A DNA stretch of 64,000 bases from G965195345 sp965277625 (lineage in GTDB: Bacteria; Pseudomonadota; Gammaproteobacteria; CAKMZV01), in assembly GCA_965277625.1 (NCBI GenBank), contig OZ255827.1:620001-684000 (forward strand), in the 5' to 3' direction. Numbering within the stretch: the stretch's first letter is position 1; every line of letters begins with the position of its first letter. The notes below the pieces were generated by a model that worked only from the letters and a program-made list of their open reading frames with translations, was not told the origin of the DNA and did no database searches. Below are positions 8,777 through 18,600 of this stretch, one piece after another. The position numbers were made by a program, and so were the translations under genes.

Positions 8777-8805
8777 TTGTACAAAGCATGATTTCAAGGT
8801 AAAAT
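8777..8805 (+). promoter_or_regulatory. Sigma-70 promoter upstream of the acrylyl-CoA reductase gene
   Basis: TTGTAC (8777-8782), a 17-base spacer and TAAAAT (8800-8805). The predicted start near 8812 leaves a 5-prime leader of about 145 bases before the ATG at 8958, long enough for a regulatory structure. Confidence 0.6.
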
Positions 8806-8883
8806 GATCGTTTATGTCAGGGCTGTGCGCATGTTTGTACACAAGTTCTGAGCAAACGTTTATTCTGTGGGCATCGAAGGTTC

Positions 8884-8918
8884 AGCCTAAACAAGTATGA
8901 TTTGCTTTCATACTGGCT
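8884..8918 (+). promoter_or_regulatory. Hairpin in the long leader of the 8958 gene
   Basis: AGTATGA (8894-8900) and TCATACT (8908-8914) form a perfect 7-bp stem around a 7-base loop. AGCC (8884-8887) and GGCT (8915-8918) extend it by four pairs beyond a 6-base bulge. No T-run follows, so it is not an intrinsic terminator. I recognise no riboswitch or known sRNA in the leader. Confidence 0.4.
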
Positions 8919-8957
8919 AACCGCCCATTCATCAACCTCATACAATAGGATCATTCA

Positions 8958-9947
8958 ATGGAAGCACCGAACTTTAAAGCATTATTATTAAATCAAGAAG
9001 ACAAAAAAACCTTATCCTCAGTGGCAACATTGACGGCAGATAACCTGCCAGAAGGCGATACTTTGGTCAAGGTGTCTTACTCATCTATCAATTATAAAGA
9101 TGCACTCGCTGTGACAGGCAAAGGCAAAATCATTCGTGAATTCCCATTTGTGCCTGGCATTGATTTGGTCGGAGAAGTGGTTGAAGGCGGCGATGACCGG
9201 ATCAAACCTGGTATGAGCGTGATCTTAACTGGCTGGGGCGTTGGCGAAAATCACTACGGTGGTTTTGCTGAATACGCTTGCTTAAAAGCCAAATGGTTGG
9301 TTGAAACACCCGCATCACTTGCAGGCGATCGCAGTATGGTCATAGGCACAGGTGGATTGACTGCCGCTCTTTGTGTACAGCGAATTTTGGACGCTCAAGT
9401 CAAACCCGATTCAGGCCCCGTTGTGGTCACTGGCGCCAGTGGCGGTGTGGGCAGTTTTGCTGTACGACTCCTAGCCAAAATGGGTTATGATGTGCACGCG
9501 GTGAGCCGACCAGAAGCCACAGAATATTTGCAAAAATTAGGCGCAAGCACGGTCATTGATCGCGCAGAATTTGGCACAGATGCCCGTCCATTGGAACGTC
9601 AAAAATGGGTGGCTGGAGTCGATACGGTTGGCTCCAAAACATTGGCACGCATTCTGGCAGAAGCCAATTATGGTTCGACCATCACCATGTGTGGCTTAGC
9701 GGGTGGATTTGACCTGACAACCACAGTCATGCCTTTTATCTTAAGAGGTGTCAATCTGGCTGGTGTTGATTCGGTTTCCGCGCCGCTGTCGGTCCGTGAG
9801 GCAGCTTGGCAACTATTGGCAAAACATTTAAGCGATTCAGATTATGATGCGATTCGCTCGGAAAGCATTGGATTAGAAGAAATTGCGGCCCATTGTGAAA
9901 AAATGCTCGCTGGTCAACACCAAGGTCGCGTTGTTGTTGCGCTTTAA
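8958..9947 (+). CDS. acuI: Acrylyl-CoA reductase, AcuI/YhdH family
   Basis: NADPH-dependent medium-chain reductase that converts toxic acryloyl-CoA to propionyl-CoA in this family. The 329 residues match the usual length. Landmarks are SYSSINYKDALAVTGKGKI near the start, FVPGIDLVGEVVE, LTGWGVGENHYGGFAEYA, and the dinucleotide-binding TGASGGVGSFAVRLLAKMG near 156-174. No zinc-binding cysteine set is apparent, as expected for the quinone-reductase branch. The gene overlaps the following hydrolase by one base (TAATG). Acryloyl-CoA arises from DMSP or 3-hydroxypropionate breakdown, but no DMSP lyase is in the window. Confidence 0.88.
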   Translation: MEAPNFKALLLNQEDKKTLSSVATLTADNLPEGDTLVKVSYSSINYKDALAVTGKGKIIREFPFVPGIDLVGEVVEGGDDRIKPGMSVILTGWGVGENHYGGFAEYACLKAKWLVETPASLAGDRSMVIGTGGLTAALCVQRILDAQVKPDSGPVVVTGASGGVGSFAVRLLAKMGYDVHAVSRPEATEYLQKLGASTVIDRAEFGTDARPLERQKWVAGVDTVGSKTLARILAEANYGSTITMCGLAGGFDLTTTVMPFILRGVNLAGVDSVSAPLSVREAAWQLLAKHLSDSDYDAIRSESIGLEEIAAHCEKMLAGQHQGRVVVAL

Positions 9948-10888
9948 TGGCGTATTTTGCGACGTGTGATTCTTCTGGGGTGTATGTTGTAGATACACTC
10001 TACTATCGTCCTCTACACACCGCTTGTTACGTCGTTGAATCTCAAGGTGAACTAGCCATTTTCGATTGCGGCGTTAATCGCAGCGTCGCAGTCATTTTAG
10101 ATTTTCTCAAAGCCAAAGGATTTTCGCCTGAGCAAGTTCGCTATGTGATCCCCTCACATGTTCATTTGGATCATGCGGGCGGTACGGGGCAGTTAATACA
10201 GCATTTACCAAACGCCACAGTCCGAATTCATCCAAGCGGTGAGAAGCATTTGTTGGATCCCAGCCAGCTGATCGCTGGCACGATGGGCGTTTATGGTGAG
10301 AAATTCACCCAAGAAACCTATGGTGTGGTTCAACCCATTGAACCCGATCGAATAGCGCCACTCGATGATGGTGCGGTCTTGACAGTGGGTCATCGTTCAC
10401 TTGAAGTTATTTATTCACCAGGTCATGCGTGGCATCACTTGAGTCTTTTTGATTCAACCAGTGGCATACTATTGGCAGGCGATTCAATGGGCGCGCGTTA
10501 TAACAGAAATGCGGACATTGCTTCTTTTCTGTTTCCAATTACGCCACCCAGCCAATTCAAACCCGAAGTGATGATTGAAACCATCAAGAAGCAACATAAC
10601 ACCCAAGCAAAATTTTTTGCTCTGGCGCATTTTGACCTCATACCGAATGATAAAGCACTGATCAATCTTCTGGTTCAGCGTATTGAAGAAATCGTCAGTT
10701 TTACAGAGAGATTTTCAAATCAGTGTACACGAATCGAAGTCATCCATGCCCTGAAAGACAAATTCAGGCAGTGGTTGGGTCAGCAAATGGCCGAACCTCA
10801 ACTGAGTCAAGTCATGGCTTTTTGTGAACCCGACATGTTCATCAGTGGCAGCGGTGTTGCCCATTGGTTACAAAAACAAGCGTCATAG
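9947..10888 (+). CDS. Metallo-beta-lactamase-fold hydrolase
   Basis: Cytoplasmic metallohydrolase of 313 residues with no signal peptide. The dinuclear metal site is visible: SHVHLDHAGG near residues 69-78 (HxHxDH), SPGHAWHHLS near 158-167, the aspartate in LLAGDSMG, and the C-terminal ALAHFD. The family includes thioesterases and glyoxalase-II-like enzymes. Its position between acrylyl-CoA reductase and acetoacetyl-CoA synthetase suggests a thioester or related acyl substrate, which is inference. The start overlaps the upstream stop by one base. Confidence 0.85.
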   Translation: MAYFATCDSSGVYVVDTLYYRPLHTACYVVESQGELAIFDCGVNRSVAVILDFLKAKGFSPEQVRYVIPSHVHLDHAGGTGQLIQHLPNATVRIHPSGEKHLLDPSQLIAGTMGVYGEKFTQETYGVVQPIEPDRIAPLDDGAVLTVGHRSLEVIYSPGHAWHHLSLFDSTSGILLAGDSMGARYNRNADIASFLFPITPPSQFKPEVMIETIKKQHNTQAKFFALAHFDLIPNDKALINLLVQRIEEIVSFTERFSNQCTRIEVIHALKDKFRQWLGQQMAEPQLSQVMAFCEPDMFISGSGVAHWLQKQAS

Positions 10889-10936
10889 TATCAAGGGCAA
10901 AAACAGGAGCAAAATATCAATTTTGAGGACAACTAA

Positions 10937-12868
10937 ATGAATGCAGTAGCGGTTTGGCAACCGACAGAGCAATCGATTCAGCAAAGCAATTTGCTTGCAT
11001 TTATGCAATATTGTCAACAGCGCTTTAAACTTGAATTGGCGACCTACGATGATTTATATCAGTGGTCAATCACCGATTTTGAGGCATTTTGGCAAGCGTT
11101 TTATGATTACAGCGGCATTGTGGCTGAAGGACAATGTCAAGCGGTTTACAGCAAGGGTGGAACCCCCATCGATGGCGCGTGGTTTTCTGGCATTTGCTTA
11201 AATTTTGCCGAAAACCTTCTCAAATATGCGCATCACAATCCCGATGATGTTGCCATCTACTTTCAAGCAGAATCCGTGGTTGAGAAAAGCCTCACCTGGG
11301 GCGCATTAGTCGCCCAAGTGTCCCAAGTACAACAAATCCTTCGCGCCCAAGGTTTTAACAAAGGCGATTGCGCAGCAGGGGTTATTGGCAATTGCCCAGA
11401 AGCTGTGGTTGCCATGCTCGCTGTGACCTCACTCGGAGGTATTTGGACAGCATGCTCGCCCGATTTTGGTGAAGCGGCCATATTGGAACGATTCAGCCAA
11501 ACGCAACCCAAAATTTTATTTGCCCATAATGGCTACTACTACAATCAAAAACAAATTGATTGTCGCGCTAAAATTCAAAACATTGCCTCAAAAATCGCCG
11601 CGCTTAAGCACACCATTTGGGTGACGCTTGTTCCCTTAGAGTTACCTGATGGGCTCAGTTATGAAGCGATCACCCAATCCACTGAAGTTCGGCCGCTTCG
11701 GTTTGACAAGGTGGCATTCAATGACCCAGTTTACATCATGTATTCGTCGGGTACCACTGGTGCCCCAAAATGCATTGTGCATGGGGCGGGTAATGTACTG
11801 ATACAGCATTTAAAAGAACACCGTCTGCACTGTGATATAAAGCCCAAGGATCGTGTTTTTTACTTTACCACCTGTGCTTGGATGATGTGGCATTGGCAAA
11901 TCAGTGCATTAGGCAGTGGGGCGAGTATCGTGTTGTACGAAGGATTTCCACTGGTTCATCGGTCGTCTAATCTGTTTGAATATGCTCAGCGGGTTGGGGT
12001 GACACATTTTGGCACATCGGCAAAATATATCAATACCTTGGCCAAAGATAAGGTCAACATCAAGGACAGTCAACCCCTTGAGTGCTTACGGCAAATATTG
12101 GTCACAGGTTCACCCTCGTCGGTGGCTGATTTTGAGTATGTGTATAGTCACATAAAATCCAGCGTTCATCTTGCTTCTATTTGTGGAGGCACCGATATTT
12201 TGTCTTGTTTTATATTGGGCTGTCCGATCTTGCCAGTTTTCCCGGGTGAAATTCAAGTGAGAGGCTTGGGTATGGCTGTTCAAGTGTTTGACGACGACGG
12301 CCGTCCATTGGTACAACAGAAAGGTGAACTGGTATGCACCCTACCATTTCCTTCGATGCCCGTTTATTTTTGGGGGGAAACTGGACGTGAGCAATATCTA
12401 TCAGTTTATTTCAAAAAATTTGAGGGCGTTTGGACGCACGGCGATTACATTGAGCTCACCAATCATCAGGGGGTGATCGTTTATGGTCGCTCTGACACCG
12501 TGTTAAACCCTCAAGGCGTACGAATTGGCAGTGCCGAGATTTACCAACAAGTCGATCAATTTGATGAAATAACAGAATCCGTCGTGGTCGCCCACGAACA
12601 AGACCAAGATGTGCGTATCGTTTTGTTTGTTGTTATGGCGAACAGCCATGCTTTAGACAATCAACTCAAGCAAGCGATTCAGCAAAAAATTCGCCAATCG
12701 TGCTCGCCCAGACACGTGCCTTCGGTTATTTATGCCGTGCCAGATGTCCCCAAAACACGCAATGGCAAATTATCAGAAATAGCGGTAAAATCGGTCATCC
12801 ATGGAAAGTCAGTTAAAAATATAAATGCGTTGTTGAATCCTGAATGCTTGAAACATTTTGTCTTGTAA
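10937..12868 (+). CDS. Acetoacetate--CoA ligase (acetoacetyl-CoA synthetase)
   Basis: ATP-dependent acyl-CoA synthetase that activates acetoacetate, linking ketone bodies or polyhydroxybutyrate products to acetyl-CoA. The 643 residues fit this family, which is close to acetyl-CoA synthetase. The AMP-binding motif YIMYSSGTTGAPK is near residues 266-278. TTCAWMMWHW, the HFGTSAKYI segment and the C-terminal YGRSDTVLNPQGVRIG and PKTRNGK lysine motif are typical of acetoacetyl-CoA synthetase. A GAGG ribosome-binding site precedes the ATG. It lies 48 bases after the hydrolase, in an apparent operon. Confidence 0.93.
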   Translation: MNAVAVWQPTEQSIQQSNLLAFMQYCQQRFKLELATYDDLYQWSITDFEAFWQAFYDYSGIVAEGQCQAVYSKGGTPIDGAWFSGICLNFAENLLKYAHHNPDDVAIYFQAESVVEKSLTWGALVAQVSQVQQILRAQGFNKGDCAAGVIGNCPEAVVAMLAVTSLGGIWTACSPDFGEAAILERFSQTQPKILFAHNGYYYNQKQIDCRAKIQNIASKIAALKHTIWVTLVPLELPDGLSYEAITQSTEVRPLRFDKVAFNDPVYIMYSSGTTGAPKCIVHGAGNVLIQHLKEHRLHCDIKPKDRVFYFTTCAWMMWHWQISALGSGASIVLYEGFPLVHRSSNLFEYAQRVGVTHFGTSAKYINTLAKDKVNIKDSQPLECLRQILVTGSPSSVADFEYVYSHIKSSVHLASICGGTDILSCFILGCPILPVFPGEIQVRGLGMAVQVFDDDGRPLVQQKGELVCTLPFPSMPVYFWGETGREQYLSVYFKKFEGVWTHGDYIELTNHQGVIVYGRSDTVLNPQGVRIGSAEIYQQVDQFDEITESVVVAHEQDQDVRIVLFVVMANSHALDNQLKQAIQQKIRQSCSPRHVPSVIYAVPDVPKTRNGKLSEIAVKSVIHGKSVKNINALLNPECLKHFVL

Positions 12869-12909
12869 CGTTTTAATGACAATACGTCAACTCGGTTAAG
12901 CGCGTTTAT

Positions 12910-13830
12910 ATGCTGCGACAAGATAATACCATGCTTTCCATTGGCGTCATGCTGATCGCCATGATGATGGTTTCATTTGCCGACGCCTTGGTCAAAAAAT
13001 ATGGCGCACATTTCACCTTGTGGCAAATCTTTGTATTACGGTCTCTGATCAGTTTACCTGTGTTGATCATCCTCATCAAAGGATGGCAAAGAAGCACGTC
13101 ATTATTCCCTCAGAACATGGTGGCGAACTTAGTCAGAAATGCCTTATTGCTGTGCGCTTGGTCAGCCTATTATGTGTCCATTCAAGTTGTGCCCCTGTCT
13201 ATTGCCGCGGCGGTGTTTTACACCTTACCCCTATTTGTCAATCTGTTCAGTTGGTTGTTTTTAGATGATCGCATCAACTATAAAAATTGGATTGCATTCG
13301 TCATTGGATTTATTGGCGTGTTGTTGGTCATCCAACCCAACTCAAGTGATTTTAGTTATTATGCGTTATTGCCTTTGTTTTCATCGATTGTGTATGCAGT
13401 GGTCATCATCATCACAAGATCGTATTGTCGGCAAGAAAATCCAGCCGTGTTAACGGTGTATTTAAATATTTTTTACATCATTGTGGGTGGGCTGGCCAGT
13501 ATATTGTTGCCTTTGATCGATTGGTCTCCGACCGTCATTTCGGAACATCATTTTATATTGGGTCAGTGGTCTGAAGTGACCCTGATGCTGGTCGGTGTGC
13601 TGGCAGTCATGGCTATTATTGGCAGCATTGGACAAATTGGCGAAACATTTGCTTATCAGATTGGTCACCCAGCCATCGTTGTTACCATCGATTTTACTTA
13701 TATTATCTTTGCGATTATTTGGGGCATTTTATTGTTTTCATCCAAACCAGATTGGATCGCAATCATTGGCATTGTTGCCATTACCGTCGGTGGGGTTGTG
13801 GCCATTCTCAGTAAGGAATCCGATCAATAA
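12910..13830 (+). CDS. EamA/DMT-family transporter
   Basis: Second drug/metabolite-type transporter in the window, 306 residues with about ten hydrophobic helices in two halves. The first half opens LSIGVMLIAMMMVSFADALVKKYG and each half ends in a typical glycine-rich helix (FVIGFIGVLLVIQ and GIVAITVGGVVAIL). An internal ATG at 12940 is an alternative start and neither has a strong ribosome-binding site. The substrate is unknown. It lies 41 bases after the acetoacetyl-CoA synthetase and may be co-transcribed. It converges with aat. Confidence 0.83.
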   Translation: MLRQDNTMLSIGVMLIAMMMVSFADALVKKYGAHFTLWQIFVLRSLISLPVLIILIKGWQRSTSLFPQNMVANLVRNALLLCAWSAYYVSIQVVPLSIAAAVFYTLPLFVNLFSWLFLDDRINYKNWIAFVIGFIGVLLVIQPNSSDFSYYALLPLFSSIVYAVVIIITRSYCRQENPAVLTVYLNIFYIIVGGLASILLPLIDWSPTVISEHHFILGQWSEVTLMLVGVLAVMAIIGSIGQIGETFAYQIGHPAIVVTIDFTYIIFAIIWGILLFSSKPDWIAIIGIVAITVGGVVAILSKESDQ

Positions 13831-13913
13831 TGTCGCCTTTCCTCTGAGGGCTGCAAGTGTTGTCCAGTACCATAGCAGCGGTTTCTGAACTAGAGACCTT
13901 TCAAGCGTTTCGA

Positions 13914-14600
13914 TTAGTTTAATATGATTTTTTGGTTCGGGTTATTGCTCAATAAATCAAGATATTGTTTGCGCGATATCAGCGTACCGCCCAATAATTT
14001 TAAATGATCGGATTCTACCTGCCCATCGATGCAGGTCCAGTTCAGTTCTTGTGCTTTTGCCATCAATGCCATAAACGCCATTTTTGAAGCACCTTCAATT
14101 TTTGAAAACATCGAATCACCAAAAAACATATGGCCAATACCGAGTCCGTACAACCCACCGACTAAGTGCTTACCTTGCCAGACTTCAATGCTGTGCGCCC
14201 AGTTTTGCAGATGTAATTGTTGATAAACCCTTAAAAAATTCTGAGTAATCCAAGTGTCGCAATCGCTTGCACGAGGTTGTTGACAACCGTGCATAACTTG
14301 CTCAAATGCTTGATTGAACGTGATGTGCAAAGCATTTGCTTTTTTATTCAGGCGTCGAAGACTGCGTGATGCCTGCCACTGGTTGGGTATAAAAACCATC
14401 CGAGGATGTGGCATAAACCAATAAAATAAATCATCGGATTCGTACCAAGGGAAAATGCCTTGTTGATAGGCGCTTAAAACACGGTTTGCCGTTAAATTTT
14501 CAGTAACGGCGATGAGATTTAAATAGTTAGAATGTTCGTGATTTAAAGTTGGAAAATAACTTTCAGGCGCATCTTTCGGAATGAATTCTGCTAAGGGCAT
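13914..14600 (-). CDS. aat: Leucyl/phenylalanyl-tRNA--protein transferase
   Basis: Adds Leu or Phe from aminoacyl-tRNA to N-terminal Lys or Arg of proteins, marking them for ClpAP in the N-degron pathway. From the ATG at 14600 the protein has 228 residues, the family length. A longer in-frame extension would run into trxB and is unlikely. Signatures: GIFPWYESDDLFYWFMPHPR near residues 45-64, LVGGLYGLGIGHMFFGDSMFS, and the terminal GGTLISRKQYLDLL. It follows trxB closely, as in other gammaproteobacteria. clpA and infA, frequent companions, are not here. Confidence 0.93.
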   Translation of the reverse strand: MPLAEFIPKDAPESYFPTLNHEHSNYLNLIAVTENLTANRVLSAYQQGIFPWYESDDLFYWFMPHPRMVFIPNQWQASRSLRRLNKKANALHITFNQAFEQVMHGCQQPRASDCDTWITQNFLRVYQQLHLQNWAHSIEVWQGKHLVGGLYGLGIGHMFFGDSMFSKIEGASKMAFMALMAKAQELNWTCIDGQVESDHLKLLGGTLISRKQYLDLLSNNPNQKIILN

Positions 14601-14622
14601 GGTGACATCAAGTGTGCAAAAA

Positions 14623-15567
14623 TTATGATAGCTGATCCAAATATTTCTCGGCATCCAAAGCCGCCATACAACCCGTACCTGCAGATGTAATGGCTTGACG
14701 ATAAATATGATCGCTGACATCACCCGCAGCAAATACGCCTTCAACACTCGTGGCGGTGGCATTGCCATTAAGCCCGCTATTGACGACAATGTAATTATTT
14801 TTCAACACCAGTTGATTGTTAAATAGATCGGTGTTGGGGCTGTGACCAATTGCGATAAATACGCCCATGAGTTCAATCGACTGGGTCGCACCATCTTGTA
14901 TGGACGCTAAGCGCACACCGGTGACACCACTGTCATCGCCAAGCACTTCATCCAGGGTGTGGTTCAGCACCAATTCAATGCGACCTTCTTCGACTTTATT
15001 CATCAGTTGTGTGATGAGGATTTTTTCCGCTCTGAATTGGTCTCGACGATGAACCAAGAAAACTTTTTCTGCAATGTTTGAGAGGTATAGCGCCTCTTCA
15101 ACGGCTGTATTGCCACCGCCAATCACAGCAACCTTTTGATTGCGATAAAAGAAGCCATCACAGGTGGCGCAGGCAGAAACGCCGCGCCCTTTGAATTGCT
15201 CTTCAGAAGGCAGGCCCAAATACATAGCCGAAGCGCCCGTGGCGATGATGAGCGCATCGCAACTGAATTTGCCTGTATCGCCTTGTAGTTCGAAGGGTCG
15301 TTCGGATAAATCAACGTGATTGATATGGTCAAAGATAACTTCTGTGCCAAATCGTTCGGCGTGTTTGAGCATTCGATCCATCAGTTCTGGACCTTGTACG
15401 CCAGCATGATCGCCAGGCCAGTTGTCAACATCGGTGGTTGTGGTCAATTGTCCACCCTGTTCAATGCCGGTAATGAGGGTTGGTTCTAAATTAGCGCGAG
15501 CGGCATAAACGGCTGCTGAATAACCTGCTGGGCCGGATCCTAAAATAATGAGTCGATGGTGGTTCAT
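14623..15567 (-). CDS. trxB: Thioredoxin-disulfide reductase
   Basis: FAD enzyme that uses NADPH to reduce thioredoxin in the cytoplasm. The 314 residues are standard. The FAD loop GSGPAG is at residues 10-15 and the redox-active CATC at 133-136. The NADPH motif is GGGNTAVEEAL near 154-164, and the FAD-binding VFAAGDVSDHIYRQ is near the C-terminus. The stop lies 22 bases before aat. It starts 36 bases after mfd, in a continuous minus-strand gene run. Confidence 0.97.
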   Translation of the reverse strand: MNHHRLIILGSGPAGYSAAVYAARANLEPTLITGIEQGGQLTTTTDVDNWPGDHAGVQGPELMDRMLKHAERFGTEVIFDHINHVDLSERPFELQGDTGKFSCDALIIATGASAMYLGLPSEEQFKGRGVSACATCDGFFYRNQKVAVIGGGNTAVEEALYLSNIAEKVFLVHRRDQFRAEKILITQLMNKVEEGRIELVLNHTLDEVLGDDSGVTGVRLASIQDGATQSIELMGVFIAIGHSPNTDLFNNQLVLKNNYIVVNSGLNGNATATSVEGVFAAGDVSDHIYRQAITSAGTGCMAALDAEKYLDQLS

Positions 15568-15603
15568 GGGTTCTTTCTCTGTGGATGGAATGGCTATTTT
15601 ACG

Positions 15604-18600
15604 TTATCCCTCAGGCGATAACATATTGATTATTTCGGTGAGTTGGTGATAGCGTTGTTCAAAGGTGTCACTCGATTGTTGAATGACCAAAGTGGTGGCA
15701 TTTCTCAAGCGCCAATGCTCTGGATTTTGTTGTATTTGACGGATAAGCACTGGCGTATTTATGGGGGCATCTGTTTTAAATTGCAGTTGCAGCTGCTGGT
15801 CATTGGCATAAATTTTTTCTAAACCGATGGATCTGGCCAAATGTTTGAGCAGATGTGTTTGGAAAAGATGCTCACACTCATCGGGCAAACGCCCGTAACG
15901 GTCGATTAACTCATGGCGAATGTCCAATAATTGATCGGTGTCGTGCGTTTGATTGATTCGTTGATACAAATTTAAGCGGGTTGGCACATCATCAATATAA
16001 TCCGCGGGAATCAAAGCATTGACGCCTAAGTTTAATTCCAATGGTTTGGCTTGTACAGGGGCATCGGATTGAAGGTCTTGATCGCTCATATTATTGATGG
16101 CGCGCTCTAACATTTCCATATAAAGATTAAAGCCGATGAGCTGAATGTGTCCTTTTTGTTGGTCTCCCAAGAGTTCACCCGCACCTCGAATTTCTAAGTC
16201 TTGGATGGCCAATTGAAATCCAGAACCCAGGTCTTGTGCTTTGGCAATGGTATCCAAGCGTTTGCGTGCATCGCCTTTGAGTAATGACAGACTTGGCACG
16301 AACAAATAGGCGTAGGCTTGGTGGTCAGAGCGACCGACTCGACCCCGCAATTGATGCAACTGCGCTAATCCAAATTTATCTGCTCTGTTGATGATGATGG
16401 TATTGGCGTTTGGAATGTCAATGCCATTTTCAACAATGGTGGTGCACAGTAAGACTTGCTGATGCTGATGATAGAATGCCTCCATTACAACTTCCATCTC
16501 TTTTTCTGGCATTTGGCCGTGGGCAATGCCCACATCCAAATCAGGCATAAGCTCCAACAAGGTACGGCGCATTCTTTCTATGCTGCTGATGTCGTTATGG
16601 ATGAAGAATACTTGTCCACCTCGGTAAATTTCACGCGAGATGGCTTCTTTAATGAGGGCTTGATCCCATTCACGGACGAAGGTTTGTATGGCGACTCGAT
16701 TGGGGGGTGGGCTGGCAATGATGGAAATATCGCGCAGTTTTGAAAATGCCATATTCAGCGTGCGGGGGATGGGCGTTGCTGTCATTGTTAAGATATTGAC
16801 TTCGGCGCGCATGGCTTTAAAGCGTTCCTTTTGTTTGACGCCAAAGCGGTGTTCTTCGTCAATAATCACCAATCCCAATTGGCAGAATGTCACATCAGGT
16901 TGTAACAAACGGTGGGTGCCAATCAGCACTTCTAATTGATTATTAGCCAGTGCTTCTAAGGTTTTTTTATTGGTGGCATTGCTTTGCAATCGTGACACCA
17001 AGCCCACACGGATGGACCAATGACTAAAGCGATCGCTGATATTTTGATAGTGCTGATTGGCCAACAGCGTGGTGGGCACCAATATGGCCACTTGTTTGCC
17101 TGCCATGGCGGCGATGAAGGCGGCTCGAATGGCAACCTCTGTTTTGCCAAATCCCACATCGCCACAAACCAGTCTATCCATAGACTTGATTTGCGCCAAA
17201 TCGTCAATGACGGCTTGAATGGTCTGAGCTTGGTCGGGTGTTTCTACAAAACTAAATTCGTCAGCGAAGCGGGGGTAGTCGTCGGTGACCTCAATGCCCA
17301 ATCCTTCACGTGCTTCCCGTTTGGCGTAAACTTCCAATAATTGTGCGGCAACGTCTTCGGCTTTTTTCTGAGCTTTTTCTTTTTCCTTATTCCAACGGGT
17401 TGCGCCGAGTTTGTGCAAGGGCGCCAAGTCAGAGTTCCCCACATAAGGGCTGAGCAGGTCAAGGTCATGAATGGGCAAGTAAAATTTATCATTGTCGGCA
17501 TAGAGCAGGCAAATGAAATCTTGCATTTGCCCGTTGATGTCTAATGTTTGTAATCCATTGAATCGACCAACGCCTTGGTCGGCATGGACCACTGGGGCAC
17601 CAAGCTCCAATTGACTCAAATTATGCAATGCTGTTTGGAAATCGTGATGCACTCGGCGTTGCATGTTAACGTGTTTGGGCTCAACCATGGCCTCATCGCC
17701 AAACAACTCATATTGAGTGAGTACAAGTCGTGACTGGTCCTTATCGAAAAAGCCGCGCAAAAATGGCGCGATCATCAGGCTCACCCCTTGCTTTTCAACG
17801 TTCATCAGTAAGGCATCTTGCCAGCGTTCTACTTGTTGGGAAACAACGCCCAACTGCCCAAATGCGCGCTGACAATGCTCCAATGAGCGACGACTTTCTA
17901 AACAACAAATGATGTTTTGCGCTTTTAAGTCACTTAGATTAATCAATGTTTGGATGCCATTAATGGCATTGGCACCAATGGGACGCAAGGGGGCATTGAC
18001 GGTGTGTTGAGCGATGGTTTGGCGTGCTGTGTGCAATGAGGTATGAGGCCGTTCGGTCAAGGTTGCCTTCAATAATTTCGGTTCAAAAAATAAGGTTTCA
18101 GGTGGCAAACTCGGTTGAGCGAGTGACCGACGATTGTTATATCGGTCTTGGCAGTCTTTGTAAAACCGTTTGGCGCCAAGCCACACGCCCTCACAAATAA
18201 TATGATGGGCTGTCGGTTGTAAATAATTCAACAGCGATTCACACCCATTGGGATGGAGCCACGGAATGAAGGCCTCAATGCCCATAAAGGGTTTACCATC
18301 ACTGATCGATTGATAAATATTGGAACGACTGTCAACTTCAAAATGATCGATGAATTGATTTCTAAAGTGGCGAATGGCGTCGGCGGTTAAGGTAAACTCG
18401 TGTGCGGGCAGCAGATCTATTTTGGTGACATGCTCAAGTGTGCGCTGAGTATCTGGGTTGAATATCCGAATGTTTTCAATTTCATCATCAAAGAATTCAA
18501 TCCTAAAGGGTAAGTGCTGCCCCATGGGGAACACATCAAATAAGAATCCCCTCGAAGCAAATTCACGGGGTTGTTCCACTGTTTGGGTACGCACATATCC

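Noticed and set aside
14601..14789. N-terminal extension of aat overlapping trxB
   Set aside because: The added 63 residues lie in the trxB coding region and do not resemble the family; the ATG at 14600 gives the standard length.
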